Source of the DNA: Lethocerus indicus
Lineage: Eukaryota; Arthropoda; Insecta; Hemiptera; Belostomatidae
DNA: 64,000 nucleotides
Reading direction: 5' to 3'
Assembly (NCBI GenBank): GCA_019843655.1
Contig: JACDQD010000102.1
Coordinates: 1,125,501-1,189,500, forward strand
Under the pieces are notes generated by a model that was not told the DNA's origin, did no database searches, and saw nothing but the letters and a program-made list of their open reading frames with translations. The position numbers and the translations under genes are program-made. Shown here piece by piece: positions 1 through 10,430 of the stretch. Each line of letters begins with the position of its first letter. The first letter of the stretch is position 1.

Positions 1-3000
1 AAGGAGGAGCGGGGGGGGGCGGAGCTTAAGTAATTGGAGGAGAGCTAATGTTTCACTTAGCCAGTTGATTAATGATCCCTGCAGGGGTTGTTTGCCTCGG
101 CGGCGGCGGTGGTGGCGGGGGTGTGTTTTCTTGAGGGTGGTCAAAGTTTACTCAAGGAGCTAGAGGTGGGGTGGGCGCTGGCTCCAGACTCCCGTGTAAT
201 TGGACTTGTAAACTGCTGCGGGGCTGGCTGATCACCGGCCTCCCACCCCACCCCACCCCCTCAGTGTTGGGAGATGTTCACCCCTTACTTAATGCCGTGA
301 GGGCCAAACCGTCCGGAAACCTTCTGCCGCCCTCCCTCTCCGTATCTTGCCCCCTCCGCCTCCCTATCCTTTTTCTCCGTTACGCATCAAATAACTTTCG
401 CCCCTTTTCTTTTCCCAATTTTGTTTCCCCCTTGTACATTCAATCTTCGAACTTTCTTAAACTTTCGACCGGTCAGAAAAATGTAAATAACTTAATAACA
501 TGTGTTATTTCGATGTTATAACACGAAACACGTTTTATTATAATAATAAGTATATTATAGTTTGAATATTGTAGTTCAGTTATTATATTTTATCATTTGT
601 TAATAGTAGGTGAGAATTCGTTGTTTCATTGTTAATGTGAAATAGAGTGATTACAATTTGAGCAAGTGTTCACATAGGCCGTGCGAACTGGTAGGACGTT
701 GGCCCAGAGGGTAGAGTTATCGCTGCTCTTGTCTCAAATAGCTGTTAAACACTGAATGAATAACACCTAAATCGTGTTTCTATTGATTTTATCCTCGTTT
801 GTTGATTCATTTCCCTTTTGTATCCGTTCATAATTATTATTCACTGGGAGTCAATTCGAATTTTGTAATTGAATAAAAAGTTAGTCCTCCTTCCGAGGTC
901 GAACTCGTGTCGGCCGTTCACGTCAGGTCTTATTGAGGTATGCACCCCCTGGGGTTTCACGATGTACGGAGAGCTTGCTGCATTACGCTCGATCTAAACT
1001 TAGGCTCAACCTAACCTTAGCTAAACACGCAGACGCACGTCAAAATCCAACTCTTGCCGCTACCGGTCTCAGTGGTCTGAACCTTTCGGCTTTAACCACT
1101 ATCCACTGCCCCTCAAAAATGTGATTACAAAATTACATTTTATTTATTTTTATATATTTTGTGTATGTGGAGGGCTGGGGGTGTTTATATAACTTTGCAT
1201 TACAAGTACTTATTTGTTGTCTAGTATACCTCTTTTGAGTGTAGGCGAGGGTGTAGTGTAAAAGTGTGTCGCCGCTGTTGGAACTGGGGGTGGCGGTGGG
1301 ATGAGTGTTTGCGGTTGAAAGCTGTCTGACTGGTAAACGTCACCGTCCCCCCGCTCCCTTCTCAGCCCCCGGCCTCTCAGCGCCAACCTCTTTATTGCCT
1401 CCGCCCTCCCGTCCCAGCGTCTGTCTCTCGACGACTTTCGCCCCCTTCCACAAGCCTCTTCCTTCCTCCCTCTCTTCTCGGTCCCTCTCCGTCTCTGTCT
1501 TATTTCTTGGATACCGATCTCCCCTCTCTGTCTCTTCTCCAACTCTCAGTCTCCTCGTTTCTCTCCCTTGTGTAGTTGGTGAGCGGCGCCATTACTACCC
1601 CCCAACCCCACTCGGGCCCCTTCTTCAGTGGTTGATTCCTTCCCGGGCGCCGACATCCCGTCTTAATGTCAGGGGCCCTTTTCAGTTTTGCCTCTTGTAT
1701 AACAACCCTTCTCCGCTCCTGCCCCCCCTCCCCCCGTGCCCGCTCTCTTCAACCCCCGGGTATAACATATTTATTACGCGAGCTGTGTACAACGTATGCG
1801 AAGAAAATAACCCCCTTCTCCCTCCCGTCCTCTCCCACTGTTTTATGCAAAAGACCGTAGTTCTCGAAAATGTTTCCTCCCCTTCCTGCTGCGCGGGAAG
1901 CGTTTCGCTTGAGTTAATATTATTACTCTAGGGGGTGTAAAATTGAATTCCGACAATGGAAAACGACGCAGCACCCCCCAGAAATGTCGTCGCCCGAATC
2001 GTATTGTCCCTTTCCGCTTCCGAATTGCGGTTTCGTCTTGTAAACTGGATGACAAGTTTGTATGTTGTATGGAAAGCGGAACCTGGGAGAATTAAAGATA
2101 AAATACGGAGGCATTGTTATTATAAATAAATATTTCAATATTTTACATTATACGTATTGTGCTACATTCTGTCTCCTCTTAGTTCTTGGGTTCTAAACCC
2201 TTAATGAGGTCTAGTAATTCTGTACTTTGGCCAAGGAAGCATTTTACTAGCGTTATTTCAAGCTATTATATTATTCATGCTATTGTTGTATTGCGTCTTG
2301 TCTTCAATGTTACTCCCATTACGCTTTTCTACATTTAACTCCGAATGAACGCATTTGCAAATAGGTTTTACATTACATATGTATGTGTGTGCTCACATTT
2401 CGCATTATTTGAATTTATTTCGTCTCGGACCGTACGTCGGAAATTGTATTCTTCAACAAATCAATGTCTCAATTTGTGTTGGAGCTTCAAACCCCATTTT
2501 ATTTCTCCAGTCGTCAACTATTTCCAGTTTACTCAGGAGGGTGTAACTTCAATATAGGTTACATAAGGGAAAAAGCTAGGGACCAACTTCTTTTCAAGTA
2601 GTGTATTGGAGCGCTCGGCCGAAAGTCCCCCGGGTGCCTTCCCCCGGGACTCGAAGAAGGACCACCCGAGTAAATATATAGGGAGGTGCCGGCTTCGTAT
2701 TTATTATTGAAGCGTCTATTCCTCGCCCCAAACTGGGTTCCACGGGCTATCATAAAAGGTGTATCGCCGGTTGTCCGCGAGTGTTTTGCAAACTGGAAAT
2801 TAGCACCTTGCGCAACTTCATAATATTCCGATGTCAAATATTCATGCGCCTCTCCCCAACTTGGGAAGTGGCGCCCCGCAGAACCGCGTAGTTTTATGCC
2901 GCCGTGTGTCCCATTCTTAATAATGCATGCACTCTTGTTGACCTCACTTCCGGCCGGGATGTTGAGGGTACTGTCGATACTACTGCTTTTATTTCATTGG

Positions 3001-5124
3001 TTGCATAATATATGAAACTGAACGAGCATGTTTAAAAAATAGAAAAGGCTGTTCATTAATTTTTTCGTATTAATTATTCGTATATATCCCCATTTTATGG
3101 ATTCATTTCACCGACCGTTCTATGCCCGTGTGTTACCTTAATGTTGTTGCTACTGGTTACTACTTCAGTGGGAACGTTGTTGTGTTGTCGGAAATAACAA
3201 ACCCTCCCCCCTCCCCACGTATTAATTTCCAGTAAAGGTCTTACAGTACGCTTACACAATTCCGGCCGTAAACGTTATCGGTACATTGACTTGTCCCTCC
3301 GATTTGCCCCGCAGCATTTCTGTGATAGCGTGAAAGAATGGAAAAGGGAAACAAAGAAAAAAGGAAAACTTCCCCTCGTACAGCGCCCCTCCTCCTCACG
3401 GGGGCAACAAATTGATAACTCATCCCCCTCTTTTTTTATGTGGTGTGTGCGGTCATGAGGGACGTAACGTTGGGTGAGGGGGGGGGACCAGAAGTTATTT
3501 TCTGCTGTTTATATTGTGACAACGACGGCGGTCTCGTTTTTGAGGGCCAGACCAACCGGAACGAATGCGCGGGGGAATGTTTTCCCTCCCAGCTCCCCCT
3601 CCTGGAACTAGTCATCCAACTAACAGTAAAACCCCGAGTTACTGCTGTATTCTTGTATGTGTTTCTTCAGTCTGAGACCGACTCCCCCCCCTCCCTCTTG
3701 TCTCCGACTCGCACTCCCCCTCGCTGCCTTTATTTCATTCTTTTTCTCCCTATTTTAGACGGATATGTGGCTTTATGTCATCTGATTCCGACATGCGATT
3801 CCCTCTAAACGAGTCTTAGTTGTTATGTCGTCTCACCGCTTTATATATTTCGGCGGTACTTGATGGCTTTCGGAATATTATCTCCCGGATCAATAATTAT
3901 GTCTCGAGTTTTCCCTTGCTGGAAAACATATAGTAACACATCTGTTATAAAAACTCGAAAGTAATTACGACTGGTGTCATTTTAGGAGTCTTTTATTTTA
4001 TTATAGTCAGTGCTTGTTTATATGCTGGGTAAATAGTGTGTCGGTTAGGTGATCCTCCTGCATGTGTTAACTTTTAATATTTATACGCTTACATAATTTT
4101 CGGTGTTATCTTAGCGATTTTTAAAAATCTAGTATCTGGCAGAAATGAATTATCCGCGGTTGGCGCATTTTTCGTCCGCTTTTAATCTTATTTCTGGTGC
4201 CCTACATTCTCTTTTTCTTTTATCTTCCGCCCACTTATTATCTTTCGCGCGTTAAAACAGGATGGGGGGATAAAATAGAGACAGGGAGAGCGGACACCGG
4301 ATGTAGTCAGCGAGTGCGGGGGTTTGGAGTGCGGCTTTGGAGGGGGGTGGGAGGGAGTGGAAAGCGACCCCGGCTGTATATAGGGTGGCATAAAACAGTT
4401 CTACTCGTTTCCGCTATTTATGCCGCATGACTGAGCTCTATATTCTGTTGTAAACAATTTCCCCTTGCTTTGTTTTACGACCCCCAAATGTATTCTCTCT
4501 CTCTCTCCCCCTCTCTCCCCCTCTCTCTCTCTCCTCATTCGGCCACAACGTTCGCTCCCCCCGCGGCACTAAACTACACCGGTGGTGTCTACAGTAAACC
4601 CGCTCCCTTCGACTCCCCCAGCCCTCTCCAAATCCGTTCTTTCACTCTGTCTCGCTCGCCGGTTGTCCCGTTTTATTTCGATTACTCTCCTCCCCGGTTT
4701 TGTGGCTCTATTATAAACATAGGCCGCGGCAGCATCCCGACTACAGTCCTAATATGTTGCCTGCAATGATAACGTATTAACTTCTGCAGCGCTAACCGGG
4801 GCGAGGCTTCACCATTTCCTCCATACATCCGTTGCAGTTTATCGCTTATACATCTATAACGATCTGACGGATATTATAAATTTTGATAATTGTACTCGAA
4901 GTTACCTTGCGACATCATAAATTACTGAACTTGTGTATAGGTAATCATTATTTTTGCTTACTTATGCAGTACGAGGGCAGAGTCGGTACCCTAAATTAAT
5001 CAGCTCATCTGTGGATATATATTTTATTAATTACAACTACAAAATAATCTGTTCGGTGTTAACTATGCCGTTTGTTGGATTAGGTGAACGATGCCTGTCT
5101 TTTTCTTCATTGAGTCTGTAATAG
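1..5124. other. Non-coding sequence upstream of the SMG5 terminal exons (likely intron)
   Basis: No exon of SMG5 or any other family is recognisable here. The missing roughly 800 N-terminal residues of SMG5 must lie further left or in exons too short for me to see. The stretch alternates AT-rich DNA with C/T-rich tracts (about 240-420, 1330-1800, 3570-3760, 4490-4680 with a CT repeat near 4494-4532). These tracts create long but low-complexity, Pro/Ser/Leu-rich open frames on the + strand. I read those frames as chance products of base composition because they show no domain and overlap open frames on the other strand. Intron identity is inferred only from the lack of a start exon for SMG5. 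Confidence 0.5.
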
Positions 5125-6064
5125 CGAGATATCTGTCCCAGGAGAACGGGCGGAACGGCACCGGGGAGCAGAGCGGGGATGGTCCCGTGAAAACGCAGAA
5201 GGAGCTGAGAAACCCCGAGAAGCTGATGCAGGAGATGGGCCAACTTTGGCTGAAGGCGGAGGTAAGCGAGCTCGAGACCAAGATGAAGAAAGTGCAGACG
5301 GCCAGCCTGCCCCCCTACCTGGTACTCGACGCCGAGGCCTTCATATACCATCCTTCGCTGGTCAAGCAACTCGCCTCCGCTAAGAAGTTCATCCTTGTCA
5401 TACCCACAGTCGGTGAGCACTCAAAAGAGTATTCGTGGAGAAGGGGTGGGAGAACAATTTGGCCTTGAAAAATACTTTTCTGATGTTATTCTCTGTCTCA
5501 GTCGTGTCTGCTCTCGACGAACAGAAGAGGTCCAGCGGCCGTGTGAGGGATACCATCAGGTGGTTGGAGTCGCAACTGAAACAGGGTAATCGATTCCTGA
5601 GGGCCCAGAGAAGCAACGAGCACCTCCCGCTGCCTTTGATTAAGTACCCGAAGAAAAAAGACAAGGAGGCGTTGTAAGTAACCTCTTCAGCGAAGATTTC
5701 CCTGGAGGGTAATTAATTTATCTGTAATGCGTAAAACTGAAATTACCATTTTTTACAGGATGTTCTTCCACATAGTGGAATGCTGTCACTTTTTAAGCCA
5801 ACAGAGTACGGGCAACAAAGATTCGGAGTTAGTGACACTGATCACGGGTTCGAAGTCACTGACGGCAAATCACCAGACTGGGTTCAGTCCGCTGGGAGTC
5901 GCCAAGTCGACCGGTAACTCTTTTACTTTCCTATTATTATTCGACAGTCGATTCGTCTATTGTTTGACGACTTTGTGAAAACGTGTCTGCCCGCAGGTGT
6001 GAACGTTGAGCACATAGAAGCGTTCTATAGCAAGTGGAAAAGCTCAAGCAAGAGTCACGGGTGA
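5125..6064 (+). CDS. SMG5: SMG5 nonsense-mediated mRNA decay factor, C-terminal PIN-like domain (last four exons, 5' partial)
   Basis: Four exons are joined in frame: 5125-5412, 5502-5673, 5759-5913 and 5997-6064 (stop TGA 6062-6064), giving 226 residues. Introns are 89, 85 and 83 bp with donors GTGAGC, GTAAGT and GTAACT and acceptors ending CAG. Residues about 63-226 form the PIN-like domain: PYLVLDAEAF opens it, followed by LVKQLASAKKFILVIPTV, RDTIRWLESQLKQGNRFLRA, LIKYPKKKDKEA and VTLITGSKSL, ending KWKSSSKSHG. SMG5 works with SMG7 and SMG6 on phosphorylated UPF1 during nonsense-mediated decay. Active SMG6 keeps three catalytic Asp residues. Here the first Asp (residue 68) remains, but the late TD-type position reads T-G (182-183), matching the inactive SMG5 PIN rather than SMG6. 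The first exon start is inferred from the AG at 5123-5124; an AG at 5140-5141 is also in phase. The 14-3-3-like N-terminus is not in the window. Confidence 0.9.
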
Positions 6065-6360
6065 ATCTGCCTAACTGAATAAGGGGCCTGTGTGCGCTCT
6101 CTGCTGTGAACAGAAGACATGGAGAAGGAGTGAAAGAAAAGAAGAGATAACGAAACATAGCCGAGATCAAGAAGGGGTACCTGCGGCCAAGAGTGATGAT
6201 ATGCCGAGTGTGAAAACAAAAAAAAAAGTTTCATTTTTTTTTTAATGCAACGCGTCTAAGAGTCGGATTAATTAACCGTGACACGTACACATTACACACT
6301 ATACACACATATACACCTTAAACACGTGTTTCATTTTTATTAATAAGTAACAGGAAAAAA
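6065..6360 (+). other. Probable SMG5 3' untranslated region
   Basis: This sequence directly follows the SMG5 stop codon. It has an A-tract then a T-tract at about 6216-6243 and an ACAC-rich stretch at 6280-6325. No canonical AATAAA lies close to the stop. AATAAG occurs near 6342, and the first AATAAA I see on the + strand is at 6947-6952. The 3' end is therefore not defined. The assignment rests on position only. Confidence 0.4.
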
Positions 6361-8072
6361 ACGAGGCCAGTGGAGTCTGTCACTTGTGGTGGCCCACTTC
6401 ACCGGGTCGCACTTGAGACGGCGCGCTTGAACACTTGACCTACAGACACATTCACACTAAAGTCTATCGTGAGCTTGATTGGAGCCCCCCCACGGGTACT
6501 TGGTGGGGGGTGTGTCCCCCCTCGGTATGTTGATGAACCCCCCCCATTGGTGTATTTTTGTACCGCAAATGCATCATTATATGTTGTTTGTATACTGACT
6601 CGCCCGCATCCTTGCCTTACTCCCGAACCCGCGAGGGTCCTGTCCGATGCATCTATATTACGCCCGGGATCGGGAGTTCTACAGTAGGGAAGGGTGCTAG
6701 GATCCGAACCGCGATCCTCTTCCAATTTATCATTGCGTTAAAACTTCATTTTGAAGTCTAATATCTAATTTTAAAATTGTGACTCGAAAAAAACTGAAGG
6801 GAAATTTAATTACGCGTATTTCTAAAAGACAAAGGCGAGCCTTATTAATTTATTTGAACAATCCTCCCACCTCTACTCAACGGAATGAGAATAAAAAATT
6901 AAATTGATTAAGTTTTATCGTTCATTTCTTTACATTGTAAGCAGTAAATAAAGTATAGTAATGACGAAGTAATTCTATTAAATTTTTATTTTAGTAATTT
7001 TAAGCGTGGTAAAATCTAAAGGAAAGAAATTAGCCAGTCTAATATTGTGAATGTGATTTGTAAAGTCGCATAAACTACTCCAGGTCAATATTATTAATTA
7101 AAACACGGGGTTCATTATATTTCTTATCAGGTAAACTTAAAGTAAACAAAATATATCCGCCATTTTACCAAAAAAATGGTCGATTTTTCTTATATAGATC
7201 ACGTTTAAAAAATGACTTGCGGGATGGTAAAGGTGTTAAATAATGCGTGAACATTGCTGGACAAATATTTGGTATTTGGATCAAATGTTAATTTACTTTG
7301 CGCAGCGGCTAAAATGTCGTGGAAAGTTTTAATCCTGACATAATCCCATAATGAGCTATCATTATATTATATTAATATTAATAATAATAACGATGGTAAT
7401 GATAATAGTGCGCCTTCATTTCTTTAACAATATGTAGTTGTTTGGAGTTATCCTTAATAAACATCCCCCTTTATAGTGTTATTAAAATGTAGATTATAAT
7501 TTATAATCCTAAATAACCCTTGTTTAACGACTATTATAATAATAACAGCAACGGCCACATATTACCATTTCGTATGAATCAAGCGTGTAGCAGCATATCT
7601 TGGGTGACTTATATCGTATATACCTTACTTATTATTTACATGTAGCGGTTGAGAAGTGTTCATACAAAGACAAGAATATAGATTTAGTTTAAAGATAACT
7701 TTTTCATTTTATTTTTTTCGACGCAGATATAGGGGAAGTTTTATACTTTGTATGTGGCATTGAAATATAACGTTTTAAACATTATTTTCGATCAATGAGA
7801 AATTTGGAGTAAATGTGATTGCCTTCCGACAAGGGATAAATTAAAATTATTCTTTTTAGGGATTGAACTTAATCTATAATGTTATGTTTAGGAGTTTGTA
7901 TGCCTTTTTATCTCTTAATACCTATGAGTTTTATTTCGTATACAGTAAAATTTGTAGTGAATTGTATTATCTTATTTAAATATATATATACATTGTAAGT
8001 TTAGATCATTCCTCAATTATATCTATCTACCTAACCCTCATTCCTTATACAATTTTTGGGAAAGAATGCGTT
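6361..8072. other. AT-rich intergenic DNA, no gene seen
   Basis: The first part (6399-6725) is GC-richer, with runs of C and G, and is open on both strands without any recognisable domain. From 6730 onward the DNA is strongly AT-rich with ATT/AAT runs (about 7345-7400) and no open frame of note. An AATAAA at 6947-6952 could serve as a distal polyadenylation signal for SMG5, but nothing else supports that. Confidence 0.5.
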
Positions 8073-8228
8073 ATGGACAGCGGGATGTCTATCAATTTTA
8101 ATGAATGGGAATTTGAAAATTTGGAATATTTTGAAGCGCAACTTCAAGAAAGAGCTCATGATGAAGTGGAATATAGCTCACGTTCGGCAGAAGTTAGGGT
8201 TAAGGAGACAGTCGCCAGTCACTACTGA
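8073..8228 (+). CDS. Possible small acidic ORF or exon remnant, 51 residues
   Basis: An ATG-to-TGA frame of 51 codons begins MDSGMSINFNEWEFENLEYF and continues with a Glu-rich, likely helical stretch ending VKETVASHY. The frame is open at least back to 8052. Its composition (many Glu, alternating aromatic and acidic residues, no low-complexity run) is more protein-like than most frames nearby, and it lies inside AT-rich DNA where stops are common. It overlaps a 69-codon frame at 8056-8265 in another phase. I do not recognise a family. It could be a decayed transposon ORF, a micropeptide or chance. Confidence 0.2.
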   Translation: MDSGMSINFNEWEFENLEYFEAQLQERAHDEVEYSSRSAEVRVKETVASHY

Positions 8229-9767
8229 GAGCGAACGTTTCCCATATGCTATCCAGAAAACATAAGGCACTAAAAATTCTTTTAATTTACCTGACAACTT
8301 GCGAGGACTCGGAATACGGTCTAGGCATGTTCCAGCCGATTCGAAATGTTCATTTTACAAAGTCGCCGAAGTAATTAGATTTTGGCATGGGGGGGGGGCG
8401 AGTCTTAGCTTTGGCGTTGCCCGGGCACTCTTGATGAAAAGCAAATCGTCCAAAGGGAATCTCTTAAAAGGTTAAATCCTCGCAGGGGGGGAAAAAAGAA
8501 GAGGGGGAATAGTCGACTTCGGGACAAAAGTAAAAGCTGGGGGCGACCGGACCGAGGAGGGGAGTCAATTCCTCAAAACGGCCGACAGTCTAATGGGAAA
8601 AGAGGGAGGAATATGAGAGCTCCTCAACCACCGGGGTGGGGCGAAGGCAGAAAAACTTCATTTCGAGTGGAAATCCTTTAAGACTTTTTCCAATTGAAAT
8701 GTTCGGGAAGTTCACTTTATAAGTAATCCCATTTGGGATGGGTGGGGGAGGGGATTACTCACTTTTTGCTCTCTCTCTGAGCTCTCTGACAGACTTTTCT
8801 GGTGTACACTACTTGAATAGCGGATGTGTTTATAGAAGGCGAAGAAAGAAAAAATTCTTTCAATCGTTCCGGCGTGCCTAATAGTCGGACTTGCTGCGTT
8901 CCCGACGAAGGTGAAATATTTATTGTTGCTAACCGTTACTCTAAGTCTCTTTAGAGAAATACCATCCCGGGTTCGATCCCCACGGGAAGGTCTAGTAACT
9001 TGCGAAATTTAAATAAAGCAAATTCATTACGACTTTATATATTATACATATACAGCATTATCCTGTAAACTTGTTGGAACCCGCATGAAATCTCCCTTCC
9101 GTATTTCTTCTTTAAAAATTATAGTTCTTCTATGGGTTCCTTTCATTTGTCATAGTTTTTCAGGTACATAATTATTCAATTTCAGTATTGTAGAAACAGT
9201 TGGTTAGTCACCACAAGACGACGCCTGTGTCGCAAAGCCTTTATTTGTCGGCCGGAACGAAAATCGTTCTTATTAAACGGCGGCGTGAGGGCGGTGGGAT
9301 GGAGGCGGCTGAAATGGGCCAAATTGAGTTTGGCTTTGGGCCCTCCTGGGGATTGGTCACGTCTGGGTCAGATATGGTCCGGGGGCGGAGGCGTGCGCTC
9401 ATCATCGGATTACACCGGCGCGGTAATATCAAGAAATAAAGTCGGCTAGGCCCCGACACCGCAAACCTCTCGCTCTCTCTCTCTCTCTCTCTCCTTCCTC
9501 TTTCTGTCGCCCATCCCTTACTCTCACCCTCCACCCCCCCCCCCTCTTGTTTCCCGTTACCGGCTGGGAGCGGTTTCGGATGGGATCGTTACTGGAGTGG
9601 ATCGGATTATTTTTTTAAAGAGGACCCCCGTTCTCGTGTACACGATCCGTGTACGGAAAAAAGTCAAATTAACGGAAAATTGTTACGTTAGGTGTCGGTT
9701 GGGTTATTAAATTGTTCAAATAATCTTACAATATTGTTCTTATTTGTCTATGAAAGTTCTGCTTCCT
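8229..9767. other. Intergenic DNA with purine-rich tract, no gene seen
   Basis: A G/A-rich tract covers about 8386-8650, including a run of G near 8391-8398. A GGTTCGATCCC motif (8968-8978) looks like a tRNA box B, but no box A or cloverleaf can be built around it. A CT repeat lies at about 9473-9493. The region 9200-9540 is GC-rich and open on both strands without a domain. No gene is supported. Confidence 0.5.
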
Positions 9768-10430
9768 TATTAAATAAAAATTACAGATTAACTAGCGCCC
9801 CCCTGGGTGTGGTGCGGAAATGTACTTAGATAAAGTTCGTTGGGTCCACTTGCACCGACAAACTAGCGCCCCCAGGGTGTGGTGCGGAAATGTACTTAGA
9901 TAAAGTTCGTTGGGTCCACTTGCACCGACAAACTAGCGCCCCCAGAGTTTGGTGCGGAAATGTACTTAACTAAAGTTCGTTCGGCCCACTTGCACCGATT
10001 AACTAGCGCCCCCCAGTGTGTGGTGCGGAAATATACTTAACTAAAGTTCGTTGGGTCCACTTGCACCGATTAATTAGCGCCCCCCTGGGTGTGGTGCGGA
10101 AATGTACTTAACTAAAATTTTTTTCAATAAATTTTAGATCAGCAGTTTGTGATCGTAAATACACAATACCAGATAGGTTTCCTGTCATATTTTTGGAAGC
10201 CAGAACTTAATAGTTGTGACCAGTTATTTGATCAAATATAATTCGACAAAATCTTAAGCCGATTACCAAAATCGACAAACAGACAACCACCACAGTACAA
10301 GTAACAGTGACAGTGGAGTGGGCATGCCCAGAAAACATTAAGTACCCAAGTGATTACTGAAGATGGTGAGTACCACGATGGCAAAATACCATACTAGCGA
10401 GAGGAGACAGAAACACAAAAGGAAAGTTGT
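9768..10430 (+). mobile_element. Unclassified repeat family A, copy 1 (with tandem array)
   Basis: This copy aligns with 55539-56072 over its whole length in the same orientation. Both begin ATTAAATAAAAATTA, pass through an AACTAGCGCCCC unit, then share TCAATAAATTTTAGATCA, GATCGTAAATACACAATACC, AGATAGGTTTCCT, GACAACCACCACAGTACA, ATGCCCAGAAAACAT, CTGAAGA.GG.GAG and GGAGACAGAAACAC. No reverse transcriptase or transposase frame is present. Copy 3 of the family (22686-22905) carries the right-hand portion in a fold-back arrangement. Tandem units at one end plus inverted partial copies recall Penelope-like elements, but that is only an analogy. A non-autonomous DNA element is equally possible. Confidence 0.65.
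9790..10120 (+). repeat. Tandem array, five units of 70-71 bp
   Basis: Unit starts (AACTAGCGCCCCC or close) lie at 9790, 9861, 9931, 10001 and 10072, so the period is 71, 70, 70 and 71 bp. Each full unit reads AACTAGCGCC, then a short variable C-run, GTGTGGTGCGGAAATGTACTTA, AAAGTTCGTTGGGTCCACTT and GCACCGA. The fifth unit is cut short after about 50 bp. The array is the left part of repeat family A; the copy at 55566 has collapsed to about one unit. Confidence 0.9.

Noticed and set aside
1305..1931. 208-codon + strand frame
   Set aside because: Pro/Ser/Leu-rich product of a C/T-rich tract, overlapped by a 110-codon minus frame; no domain, no splice or start context.
8940..9000. Possible tRNA or tRNA-derived SINE (GGTTCGATCCC box B)
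   Set aside because: Only the T-loop-like motif fits. No box A, no acceptor stem and no complete cloverleaf can be built around it.
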